From Pseudomonadota bacterium (lineage in GTDB: Bacteria; Pseudomonadota; Alphaproteobacteria; Paracaedibacterales; CAITNM01), in the NCBI GenBank assembly GCA_026400695.1, contig JAPLON010000047.1, forward strand, positions 1 to 5,544: DNA of 5,544 nucleotides, read 5' to 3'. Positions 1 through 5,544 of the stretch are shown here, one piece after another. The translations under genes and the position numbers were made by a program. The notes beneath the pieces were generated by a model. That model worked only from the letters and a program-made list of their open reading frames with translations, was not told the origin of the DNA and did no database searches. Each line of letters starts with the position of its first letter. Position 1 is the first letter of the stretch.

Positions 1-1032
1 GTTTTTATGGAAGCTTCCAGAAATAATTATAGAGAGTTTTTTAACTTTATGTTGGAACATCATGAAACTCTTGTCGCACCTAATCAAGTGGGTGTTAATA
101 GAGCATTAGCATGTGCTTCTGGCAATGATCAGCAAGAATTAGTTGATATATTGCTAAATCAAAGGGAAGAAAGATTACGTCCAGATCAAAATGGTATAAT
201 TAACGCTTATCGCGATGCGTATGCCTATGGACATTTTACTATAGCTGCTTTACTTGATCCTTATTTACCTACAGAAGATTTGCAAAATCAGATAAATCCC
301 GATGGTATAGCGTTTGAAATTCATAATTATGCTGAAACTCTAGTTACATCTTCTATAAAAAAATCTAGTAAAACTAATACTTTAATTGATGCGGTATTTC
401 AGGAGATAAAAAGGCGTACAGAGAAGCTTATTTCTTACACTGAGGCAAAAGCGATTGTAGATCAGGCAATTGATAGCTTTATTCCAAAAGTACAACAAGT
501 TGATGCCAGACAAGCTGTATTTTATAGACTATTAGGCGATGTTGATTATGAAGAGCAATTATGTTTAGCCATTACATTCATCCAGTTATCTTATGCAGAT
601 AAAATGGAGCAGTGGATTGTTGGGTTTGTGAATGAATCAATTGATGCATATAAGAATAGCAGTAATCCACTGAGCTGTAGCAAGGGAATCCGTGAGCGCA
701 TTACCACAGGCCTTCGGGGCATTGATGTTGAGCTTGATAAGTTGTTTGTTCAAGCCGAAGCACCAATGCTTGTGAAGAATTGGTTAAAAGCATGGGCTTT
801 ATCTGATCTTAAGAATGATGCAAAACAAGATCTTGTAACACAATTAAAGACCAAAGGAATAACCGTTGAATCTAGTGCAGCAGATGCAGCTAACGCATTT
901 AGGGAAATTGCTAAAGAACAATTAGCTGTGCATGGAGTTTCTGAAAATAAAGAACTTTTGGAAGCAATAGAAGTTTATGCTGAACTAATGATTGAGAAAA
1001 ATTATGAGAAAGAGCTTAAGCATTTTTGGTAA
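1..1032 (+). CDS. Ankyrin-repeat protein with unrecognised helical C-terminal region (5' end possibly cut by window)
   Basis: The frame is open from base 1 to the TAA at 1030-1032. The first ATG is at 7 (341 residues from there), but only six bases precede it, so it may be an internal Met of a longer protein. Numbering from that Met, three degenerate ankyrin repeats are visible: residues 3-18 (ASRNNYREFFNFMLEH), 35-51 (ACASGN..ELVDILLN) and 71-84 (AYAYGHFTIAALLD). The inter-repeat turns PNQVGVNRAL and PDQNGIINAY sit where D-x-x-G-x-T-P-L-H normally lies. Because the first repeat begins right at the Met, more repeats probably lie upstream. Residues about 100-341 are predicted helical, soluble and charged, with one odd motif near 224-240 (SCSKGIRERITTGLRGI). 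I do not recognise this part. There is no signal peptide or membrane segment. Ankyrin repeats mediate protein binding, and in intracellular bacteria such proteins are often secreted effectors; that role here is inference only. The gene is convergent with the next one. Confidence 0.85.
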   Translation, partial: VFMEASRNNYREFFNFMLEHHETLVAPNQVGVNRALACASGNDQQELVDILLNQREERLRPDQNGIINAYRDAYAYGHFTIAALLDPYLPTEDLQNQINPDGIAFEIHNYAETLVTSSIKKSSKTNTLIDAVFQEIKRRTEKLISYTEAKAIVDQAIDSFIPKVQQVDARQAVFYRLLGDVDYEEQLCLAITFIQLSYADKMEQWIVGFVNESIDAYKNSSNPLSCSKGIRERITTGLRGIDVELDKLFVQAEAPMLVKNWLKAWALSDLKNDAKQDLVTQLKTKGITVESSAADAANAFREIAKEQLAVHGVSENKELLEAIEVYAELMIEKNYEKELKHFW

Positions 1033-1181
1033 AAATTTGCTGATAAAACTCTACAGTGTGTATTCAGAAGAAAGAGGTGCAGAATCAAATGAGTAGTAGT
1101 CATGTCCTATAGCTCTCGAAGTGACTAAACCGTGTTTAACTATTTTGGAAAATGACTTCTCTCAATGGCGTTAATGTCTAG
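1033..1181. other. Intergenic gap between convergent genes
   Basis: No gene fits in these 149 bases. They contain a good Shine-Dalgarno-like AAGAGGTG at 1072-1079 followed by an ATG at 1089, but that frame stops after seven codons. A weak stem-loop sits at the right end and runs into the 3' end of the minus-strand gene. Confidence 0.5.
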
Positions 1182-1197
1182 TTAGCCATTTTCTTCT
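1164..1197 (+). terminator. Weak candidate stem-loop terminator at convergent gene ends
   Basis: AATGGC at 1164-1169 pairs perfectly with GCCATT at 1185-1190 around a 15-base loop, and TTCTTCT follows on the plus strand. The stem is only 6 bp and the loop is long, so this is a weak intrinsic terminator at best. Its right arm overlaps the last codons of the minus-strand gene. Confidence 0.2.
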
Positions 1198-2192
1198 ACG
1201 GTATTTTCAATAATTTTATTATTATTAACATTAGTGGTAATGCGAATTACCTGGGAGACATTACCTTTTTTGTCTACATTCACATTATATGCCAAAACAT
1301 TTGTTCCTTTTTTAAGGTCTGTTTCTTTAAAATTTTGTGAAAGTCTTGTAGCTTGTTCGAAGTTTGTTTGAAAATCTATAGAAATTTCGTATTTATTTTT
1401 GTTTGTTTTTTGGTAGTTGTAAAATTCTTTTGTGTATTTATCAATTAATTCACTTTTTTTAACGCTTGGTTCTTCAAGTAGGTCCTTGATTGAATTGGGT
1501 ATTTTATGGTGCTTTTCTGCATACCTTTGAACAGTATGCCTGAGGTTATTTACAGCTTTATAGCGTTCCATATCTAGTCGCATTTTGTATATGTAGCTAG
1601 GTGGAGCCATTGTTAGTGATATGGTGATGCCAATTATTAGTATTGTAGAGATTATAAAATTTATAATTAATGCGAAATAATTTTTAGATGTGAAGTTTTG
1701 CCTTAAATCAAGAAATGCAATTATTGCAACACCAAGAGATAGGATGAAAGTAATGAATGTTTGTGCAAGTGCAATGCCATCAATCCTTCCGGTAAAAAAT
1801 CCGCGAGTGACGTGCAAAATATCAAACAGTAGGGAAAAAAATGATATCACCAAAATTAGCCAGAGTACTTTGTGGCGCTTTTTCAAAAAATCCTGATTAT
1901 CAGGTATTTTGCAGAGTTTTTGTGCTGTAATGAAACAGGCTAGAAAACCTAATACACCAAATAACAACCAGCTTGCCATATACCCGTATTCGTAAACAGA
2001 TGGTTGGAAGTAGCCGATGAATTTTGGCAATGGATGCAAGAATGGCAGGTTGAATTTGTCTTCGATTAGAAAATATAGAATGCTTTTAAAGCTTGAATAA
2101 ATTACTACTAGGAATAGCCCAAGAAACCAATAAAGGGTTGGTATTAGGCTGCGGCTAAATTTTGCTAAAAATGGCATTTGAAAACATTTCAT
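1182..2192 (-). CDS. Five-helix membrane protein with pseudopilin-like C-terminal domain
   Basis: This is a 336-residue protein of unknown function. Hydrophobic segments are seen at about 17-42, 72-92, 108-126, 138-161 and 172-195, which suggests an inner-membrane N-terminal half. The soluble half begins right after the last helix. Its pattern is R-x-D-x-x-R...NNLRHTVQRYAEKHHKIPNSIKDL (within residues 205-238), then DKYTKEFYNYQKTNKNKYEI (251-270). That resembles the start of the globular part of GspG-like pseudopilins and similar tails on some bacterial membrane proteins: a hydrophobic helix, an amphipathic helix, 'Y...G.lP.sL.dL', then a short beta region with paired Tyr. There is no prepilin peptidase site, since the helix is internal and not N-terminal. 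I infer a membrane-anchored soluble domain; which side it faces is not certain. The DUF5671-type membrane families are one possible relative, but I cannot confirm it. The start is the ATG at 2192-2190; neither it nor Met6 has a clear Shine-Dalgarno. The gene is divergent from the transporter and convergent with the ankyrin gene. Confidence 0.8.
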   Translation of the reverse strand: MKCFQMPFLAKFSRSLIPTLYWFLGLFLVVIYSSFKSILYFLIEDKFNLPFLHPLPKFIGYFQPSVYEYGYMASWLLFGVLGFLACFITAQKLCKIPDNQDFLKKRHKVLWLILVISFFSLLFDILHVTRGFFTGRIDGIALAQTFITFILSLGVAIIAFLDLRQNFTSKNYFALIINFIISTILIIGITISLTMAPPSYIYKMRLDMERYKAVNNLRHTVQRYAEKHHKIPNSIKDLLEEPSVKKSELIDKYTKEFYNYQKTNKNKYEISIDFQTNFEQATRLSQNFKETDLKKGTNVLAYNVNVDKKGNVSQVIRITTNVNNNKIIENTVEENG

Positions 2193-2361
2193 AACTGTTT
2201 TGATTAAGGCTAGCAGCTGTTCGGTTAATATTTCGTTAAATTGCTCAAAGAACTAAGTTACTTGTCTTACCATGCTCCTATCTAAATAAGTGAAAATTAA
2301 ACAAAATATCACGCTATACACCGTTGAGCAAATTACCTATATATACGGCGTAGTCATTGTT
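2193..2361. promoter_or_regulatory. Divergent intergenic region expected to hold promoters for both flanking genes
   Basis: The genes on either side point away from each other, so promoters for both should lie here, though I see no clean -35/-10 pair. Possible -10 boxes for the transporter are TATACA at 2315-2320 and the TATATA run at 2338-2345. For the minus-strand gene a TATTAA-like box lies at about 2227-2232. An 8-bp inverted repeat (TTGCTCAA at 2241-2248, TTGAGCAA at 2324-2331) places one arm about 49 bases upstream of the minus-strand start and the other about 30 bases upstream of the ATG at 2362. Confidence 0.35.
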
Positions 2362-3657
2362 ATGGTACAAAAATTGAAGCTTTTTTCCACTTTAACTAAA
2401 AATCAGCGTGAGGCTGTTGGTCTGTTACAAATTGGAACGTTTCTTGAGTATTTTGATGTAATGCTTTACGTACATTTGGCGGTTTTGTTGAATGAGTTAT
2501 TTTTCCCAAAAACAGATCCAAAGACCGCAGCATTACTTTCTGCATTTGCATTTTGCTCAACCTACGTTCTTAGACCTTTTGGTGCGTTATTTTTTGGCTA
2601 TATTGGCGATAATCTCGGTAGAAAAACGGCAATTATACTGTCCACATCATTAATGGCTGTAGCCTGTTTTTTTATGAGTATTTTGCCGACCTATGCAGAA
2701 ATAGGAATCTTTGCAAGCATTGCTATGATAACTTGCCGAGTTATTCAAGGTTTTTCAGCCACTGGTGAGGTTATTGGTGCTGAAATTTATCTTTCTGAAT
2801 TGCTAAAACCGCCAGCCTCTTATCAATTGGTTTCTTGGATTGTTGAGTTGTGTACATTAGGTAGTTTTGCTTCTTTATTGGCAGCTAGTTTAATTTTTAA
2901 ATGTAATGCTAGTTGGCGTACTGTATTTATTCTTGGTGGAATGATTGCCCTTTCTGGAGCTGTTGCACGTAGAAAATTACGTGAAACGCCAGATTTTTTA
3001 AACAACCAATTGGCAAGGAATAGAAATAAAGGCGTAAATGAAGTTTCTGTAATTTCTAAAGCAACTTCTTTCGCTTATTTTTTAATATATTCAGGATACC
3101 CTTTATGTTTTTACATAATCTATATTTACTGTGCAGATATTTTGAAGCATTCATTTAATTATTCACCAAAGCAAGTAATAGATCACAATCTATTGATAAC
3201 ACTTTTAAGTTTCGTAATTGGTATAAGCATAATTTTTATGGTGAGAAGAGTTAATCCTTTAAAAATAGTAAAAATTAGAGGTTATTTATCTACTTTTACC
3301 TTGCTTTTGGTTCCTCTATTGCCAATTACATCAAGCTTACACGCGCTAATCGCGATGCAGGTTTTATTGAGCTTTTTTGCGCTAGGTACAATTCCAGCTA
3401 TTCCAATCTTTTTTAAGTACTTTCCCGTTCACAAAAGATTTACTTATAGCAGTATATTGTACGCAGTATCACGTGCAATAATGTATGTGTTTACTTCGTT
3501 TGGATTAGTGTACTTAACGGATCTTTTAGGAGTTTACGGTCTTTCACTAGTGGCTGTTCCTGTTGGTATAGGGTTTTTATGGGGAGTTAAACATTTTGAA
3601 AAATTAGAAGAAGCTCAGTATTTTGAAGAAAAATTCAGGCTATCCTTAGCGGCTTAA
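2362..3657 (+). CDS. proP: ProP-type major facilitator superfamily transporter
   Basis: This is a 431-residue MFS secondary transporter of the metabolite:H+ symporter (ProP) type, expected to import a small solute such as proline, betaine or another metabolite across the inner membrane using the proton gradient. The substrate cannot be read from sequence. Numbering from the ATG at 2362: TM1 carries LEYFDVMLYVHLAVLLNELF (about 28-47). The MFS signature loop between TM2 and TM3 is GYIGDNLGRK (79-88). The TM4 region is CRVIQGFSATGE (125-136). RETPDF (207-212) ends the N-terminal half before the central loop. FKYFPVHKRFTY (351-362) lies in the C-terminal half. Several of these strings match my recollection of rickettsial ProP paralogues closely. 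About twelve hydrophobic segments are present and the length is normal. An in-frame GTG at 2290 would add 24 residues with no family counterpart, so I chose the ATG, although neither start has a clear Shine-Dalgarno. The gene looks intact and stands alone. Confidence 0.95.
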   Translation: MVQKLKLFSTLTKNQREAVGLLQIGTFLEYFDVMLYVHLAVLLNELFFPKTDPKTAALLSAFAFCSTYVLRPFGALFFGYIGDNLGRKTAIILSTSLMAVACFFMSILPTYAEIGIFASIAMITCRVIQGFSATGEVIGAEIYLSELLKPPASYQLVSWIVELCTLGSFASLLAASLIFKCNASWRTVFILGGMIALSGAVARRKLRETPDFLNNQLARNRNKGVNEVSVISKATSFAYFLIYSGYPLCFYIIYIYCADILKHSFNYSPKQVIDHNLLITLLSFVIGISIIFMVRRVNPLKIVKIRGYLSTFTLLLVPLLPITSSLHALIAMQVLLSFFALGTIPAIPIFFKYFPVHKRFTYSSILYAVSRAIMYVFTSFGLVYLTDLLGVYGLSLVAVPVGIGFLWGVKHFEKLEEAQYFEEKFRLSLAA

Positions 3658-3720
3658 AATATTTTTACGATTGTGATAAATAGTGACATTAAAACCATCT
3701 CATTAACACTGGGCCAATAA

Positions 3721-3831
3721 TTAATAAGATCAGTGGCATTCGTATTAGAAACAGATGCGTTAACAAGGTTGTATTTAAAAAAATCTGATGAATTATCAGA
3801 GAAGTACCAAAGATTTGTGAAGGCTGCCTAA
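3721..3831 (+). pseudogene. Possible gene fragment or very small ORF of unknown function
   Basis: The frame runs between a TAA at 3718-3720 and a TAA at 3829-3831. It encodes 36 residues that look like a helical protein terminus: it contains VLETDALTRLYLKKSDEL and then SEKYQRFVKAA before the stop. From a possible GTG start at 3733 it would be 32 residues. It lies in the same frame as the transporter, after that gene's stop and one more stop, so it could be a decayed tail or relic of another gene. There is no clear ribosome binding site. In AT-rich DNA an open run this short also arises by chance, and I do not recognise a family. Confidence 0.15.
3734..3743 (+). repeat. Direct repeat copy 1 (TGGCATTCGT)
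   Basis: These ten bases are identical to 3914-3923. The match continues as TTAG in both copies if one extra A is allowed here. In this copy the bases, with the preceding G, read GTG-GCA-TTC-GTA in the frame of the orphan reading frame. The copies are 180 bases apart. Confidence 0.35.
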
Positions 3832-3872
3832 CATAACCACTTGACGTAAGAATTGTTGAAAACTGAAGCACA

Positions 3873-3935
3873 AGGGGCCCTCAGGGAACTAACGGGGGTC
3901 CTAGCCATACAAATGGCATTCGTTTAGTGTTTTAT
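3873..3935 (+). terminator. Two adjacent hairpins followed by a T-rich run; candidate terminator or structured RNA
   Basis: The first hairpin pairs 3873-3876 with 3899-3902 and 3878-3882 with 3894-3898. It has 9 pairs including two G-T wobbles, one bulged G at 3877 and an 11-base loop. The second pairs GCCAT (3904-3908) with ATGGC (3913-3917) around an ACAA loop. ATTCGTTTAGTGTTTTATTT follows on the plus strand. The T-run is broken and not directly against the stem, so termination would be inefficient. The first hairpin is about 69% GC, unlike its surroundings. It could end transcription from the transporter side or be part of a small RNA or the atp leader. Confidence 0.25.
3914..3923 (+). repeat. 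Direct repeat copy 2 (TGGCATTCGT)
   Basis: This is the second copy of the repeat at 3734-3743. With the preceding A it reads ATG-GCA-TTC-GTT-TAG, so the frame that stays open in copy 1 closes at once here. Its first four bases are in the right arm of the hairpin at 3904-3917. Confidence 0.35.
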
Positions 3936-3972
3936 TTGAAATAATTAATAGCAAACAGGGCTAATAGAGCCA

Positions 3973-4002
3973 TTTACCCATACCTAATCAATATGCTATT
4001 CT
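3973..4002 (+). promoter_or_regulatory. Weak candidate promoter for the atp operon
   Basis: TTTACC (3973-3978) and TATTCT (3997-4002) are separated by 18 bases, each matching four of six sigma-70 consensus positions. This would give a leader of about 20 bases before the atpH ATG. A TATAAA at 4018-4023 is a better -10 match but has no -35 and would leave almost no leader. The assignment rests on position more than on match quality. Confidence 0.2.
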
Positions 4003-4030
4003 CACAAGAAGTATCGTTATAAAGTTTGGC

Positions 4031-4591
4031 ATGCGAGTACAAGAAATTCAGCAGCGTTTAAGTTTAGCGGGTCGTTATGCGTCGGCTTTGTATCGCGAGG
4101 CTGAGGCAAGGCAGGAGACTGCCTCGATCTTAAGTGAAATTGCTGAATTAAAAGAATTGTTAATCAGTGCTCCAAAACTAGCAGACTTATTTAAAAGCCA
4201 ATTAATCACTCCACAAATTGTTATAGCAATTCTTTTAGATATACAAAAAATTGCAAATTTTTCTGAACTTTTTCTGGACTTTTTAATAACAGTTACAAAA
4301 AGTAAGCGCTTAAAGATTTTATCAGAAATTTTTGATATATATGCCGTAACTATTGATAATGCGTTAAACATTATTCCTGTTAGAATCGAAATGGCTAAAA
4401 GTAGTTCTGTTCATGCGTCTACGATTGAACAAATGCTTGAAAAAAAATACCCAACTCAAAAGCTTAAATATTCATACCGTGAAGTCCCAGAACTATTAGG
4501 TGGATTTAGGGCTTTTATCAACGAAAACTGCTTAGATTATAGTTTAATAAGTCGCCTAAATCGTCTGCGTTACCAACTAAAAGAGGCCTAG
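4031..4591 (+). CDS. atpH: ATP synthase F1 subunit delta
   Basis: This is the delta subunit (OSCP family) of F1Fo ATP synthase. It sits on top of the F1 head and ties the alpha3beta3 ring to the b-subunit peripheral stalk on the cytoplasmic face of the inner membrane. At 186 residues the length is typical. The N-terminal helical domain opens with AGRYASALY (13-21) and includes FLDFLITVTKSKRL (81-94), the family's 'NFL..L..N+RL' segment. The C-terminal domain has PELLGGFRAFI (153-163), matching 'P.LIGG..v.i', then D169-Y-S and a final helix LNRLRYQL (176-183). Sequence identity looks low, as is usual for delta, but every landmark is in place. The ATG at 4031 gives the expected N-terminus although no Shine-Dalgarno precedes it. 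It is the first gene of the operon: atpA starts 3 bases after its TAG, and no atpF or atpB lies upstream, as expected where F1 and Fo genes are split. Confidence 0.96.
   Translation: MRVQEIQQRLSLAGRYASALYREAEARQETASILSEIAELKELLISAPKLADLFKSQLITPQIVIAILLDIQKIANFSELFLDFLITVTKSKRLKILSEIFDIYAVTIDNALNIIPVRIEMAKSSSVHASTIEQMLEKKYPTQKLKYSYREVPELLGGFRAFINENCLDYSLISRLNRLRYQLKEA
4581..4586 (+). promoter_or_regulatory. Ribosome binding site for atpA
   Basis: AAGAGG lies inside the last codons of atpH, 8 bases before the atpA ATG at 4595. It supports that start and tight translational linkage of the two genes. It is one of the few clear Shine-Dalgarno sequences in the window. Confidence 0.6.
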
Positions 4592-4594
4592 TTT

Positions 4595-5544
4595 ATGAAA
4601 AACCGCGCTACTGAAATTAGCGAAATAATTAGAAAAAATCTACATCATGGCGATAAAGCTTTTGATAGTCATGAGGTTGGTATCGTTGTTTCGGTTGGCG
4701 ATGGAATAGCTAGAGTCTATGGACTTGATAATGTACAAGCTGGCGAATGGGTTGATATAATCACTGCTGATGGCACTCCCGTACGTGGTATTGCCGAAAA
4801 TCTGGAAGCAGATCACGTTGGTGTGGTGCTTGTAGGTAATGATCAAATGGTTAAAGAAGGTGATCAAGCACGTCGCACTCACCAAATTGTTAACGTAAAT
4901 GTGGGTAAGGGATTACTAGGCAGGGTTGTAGATGCTTTAGGAGCTCCAATAGATGGTTTAGGTCCACTTGACAAAGTAACCCATAAACCAATCGAGCGTA
5001 AAGCACCAGGAATTATTGCGCGTAAATCAGTACATGAACCGGTATTAACCGGAATTACAGCAATTGATGCCTTGGTACCAATTGGAAGAGGGCAACGCGA
5101 GTTAATTATTGGGGATCGCCAAACTGGAAAAACTACAATTGCAATTGACACAATTTTAAATCAGCGAGAAATCAATAAAAGTGCTGATCCAAAGAAACAC
5201 TTGTATTGCATTTACGTAGCAATTGGTCAAAAACGCTCGTCAGTTGCGCACTTGGTAAAAACTTTGCAAGCACACGGTGCTATGGAATATACAATTGTGG
5301 TTGCTGCAACCGCATCTGACCCAGCGTCATTACAGTATTTGGCACCTTATACGGCTTGTGCAATGGGCGAATATTTCCGTGATCATGGTATGCACGCCTT
5401 AATTATTTACGATGATCTTTCCAAGCATGCTGTAGCATACCGCCAAATGTCATTATTACTAAGACGCCCCCCTGGTCGTGAAGCGTATCCTGGAGATGTT
5501 TTTTATTTACACTCTCGCCTTTTGGAACGTGCCTCAAAACTTAA
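4595..5544 (+). CDS. atpA: ATP synthase F1 subunit alpha (3' end beyond window)
   Basis: This is the alpha subunit of F1-ATPase, which alternates with beta in the catalytic hexamer and binds non-exchanging nucleotide at the interface. The first 316 codons are present, of about 510 in the family; the frame runs off the right edge. The N-terminus (NRATEISEIIRKNL, residues 3-16) fits the helix that contacts delta. The beta-barrel domain shows VSVGDGIARVYGLDNVQAGE (32-51) and GKGLLGRVVDALGAPIDG (104-121). The P-loop is GDRQTGKT (173-180). The Walker B strand is ALIIYDDLSKHA (268-279). The conserved RRPPGREAYPGDVF (290-303) and LHSRLLERA (305-313) follow. The arginine that reaches into the beta catalytic site lies beyond the window. 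All visible landmarks are intact and there is no frameshift. The P-loop is followed by T181, where many homologues have Ala; this is a mild variation. The gene is co-transcribed with atpH, and atpG, atpD and atpC are expected downstream. Confidence 0.99.
   Translation, partial: MKNRATEISEIIRKNLHHGDKAFDSHEVGIVVSVGDGIARVYGLDNVQAGEWVDIITADGTPVRGIAENLEADHVGVVLVGNDQMVKEGDQARRTHQIVNVNVGKGLLGRVVDALGAPIDGLGPLDKVTHKPIERKAPGIIARKSVHEPVLTGITAIDALVPIGRGQRELIIGDRQTGKTTIAIDTILNQREINKSADPKKHLYCIYVAIGQKRSSVAHLVKTLQAHGAMEYTIVVAATASDPASLQYLAPYTACAMGEYFRDHGMHALIIYDDLSKHAVAYRQMSLLLRRPPGREAYPGDVFYLHSRLLERASKL

Larger units (their letters stand above)
3658..4030. other. 373-base stretch without a convincing gene, upstream of the atp operon
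   Basis: This stretch separates the transporter stop from atpH. It holds a 36-codon reading frame (3721-3831) that reads like the tail of a helical protein. It also holds a 10-bp direct repeat TGGCATTCGT (3734-3743 and 3914-3923), a GC-rich patch folding into a hairpin at 3873-3902, a second hairpin at 3904-3917, and a small stem GGCT/AGCC at 3959-3971. The 5' leader and promoter of the atp operon should lie at its right end. I see no tRNA, SRP RNA or complete insertion sequence in it. Confidence 0.5.

Noticed and set aside
1072..1112. Good Shine-Dalgarno (AAGAGGTG) followed by ATG at 1089 and another ATG at 1102
   Set aside because: Both frames stop within about eight codons (the first reads MSSSHVL, the second MSYSSRSD), so no gene can be supported. 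It may be a leftover start region.
1690..1896. Plus-strand open frame of 68 codons
   Set aside because: It lies wholly opposite the membrane-protein gene, whose frame has convincing hydrophobic segments; the plus-strand product has no family features.
2823..3005. Minus-strand open frame of 60 codons inside the transporter
   Set aside because: It is antisense to a well-conserved MFS region and is a shadow of that gene.
3689..3871. Minus-strand open frame of 60 codons in the gene-poor stretch
   Set aside because: It has no ribosome binding site. Its hydrophobic tail is what results from reading the antisense of the orphan plus-strand frame, and there is no recognisable family.
3873..3935. SRP RNA, tRNA or tmRNA in the GC-rich patch
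   Set aside because: None of the diagnostic elements (GGAAG tetraloop region, TTC-G-A T-loop, CCA end) is present.
3658..4030. Possible insertion-sequence remnant
   Set aside because: I found no terminal inverted repeats, no transposase motif (such as a DDE region) and no target duplication beyond one imperfect 10-bp direct repeat.
4075..4371. Minus-strand open frame of 98 codons
   Set aside because: It is entirely antisense to atpH, which is clearly real by its family landmarks.
4640..5151. Two minus-strand open frames (81 and 90 codons)
   Set aside because: Both are antisense to the highly conserved atpA coding sequence.

Overview
The window is AT-rich, with codon use leaning heavily to A/T in third positions. 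It looks like an alphaproteobacterium, most likely a host-associated or obligate intracellular lineage of the Rickettsiales/Holosporales type. Three things support this: an F1-only ATP synthase operon that opens with atpH then atpA, with no Fo genes in front (the usual alphaproteobacterial split); a ProP-type MFS transporter very close to the multi-copy rickettsial family; and an ankyrin-repeat protein. The genus cannot be fixed from this stretch.

Layout from left to right. At the left edge, on the plus strand, is the end (or nearly all) of an ankyrin-repeat protein with a long helical C-terminal part I do not recognise (to 1032). A 149-base gap follows, then a convergent minus-strand gene (1182-2192) for a five-helix membrane protein with a pseudopilin-like soluble tail. 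A short divergent region (2193-2361) separates it from a plus-strand ProP-like MFS transporter (2362-3657). Next is a 373-base stretch without a convincing gene (3658-4030). It holds a 36-codon orphan reading frame, a 10-bp direct repeat and two adjacent RNA hairpins. The start of the ATP synthase F1 operon follows: atpH complete (4031-4591) and, 3 bases later, atpA (4595 to the window edge, 316 codons seen).

Functionally, atpH and atpA are core housekeeping genes: the peripheral-stalk delta subunit and the nucleotide-binding alpha subunit of F1. The MFS protein is probably a proton-coupled importer of a small metabolite or osmolyte and so would use the proton gradient, but nothing in the sequence links it to the atp genes. 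The ankyrin protein and the membrane protein belong to the accessory part of the window; their functions are not known from sequence. I saw no insertion sequence with inverted ends, CRISPR array, tRNA or rRNA, and no clearly new multi-gene system. The most open questions are the two unrecognised proteins and the structured, gene-poor stretch before atpH.
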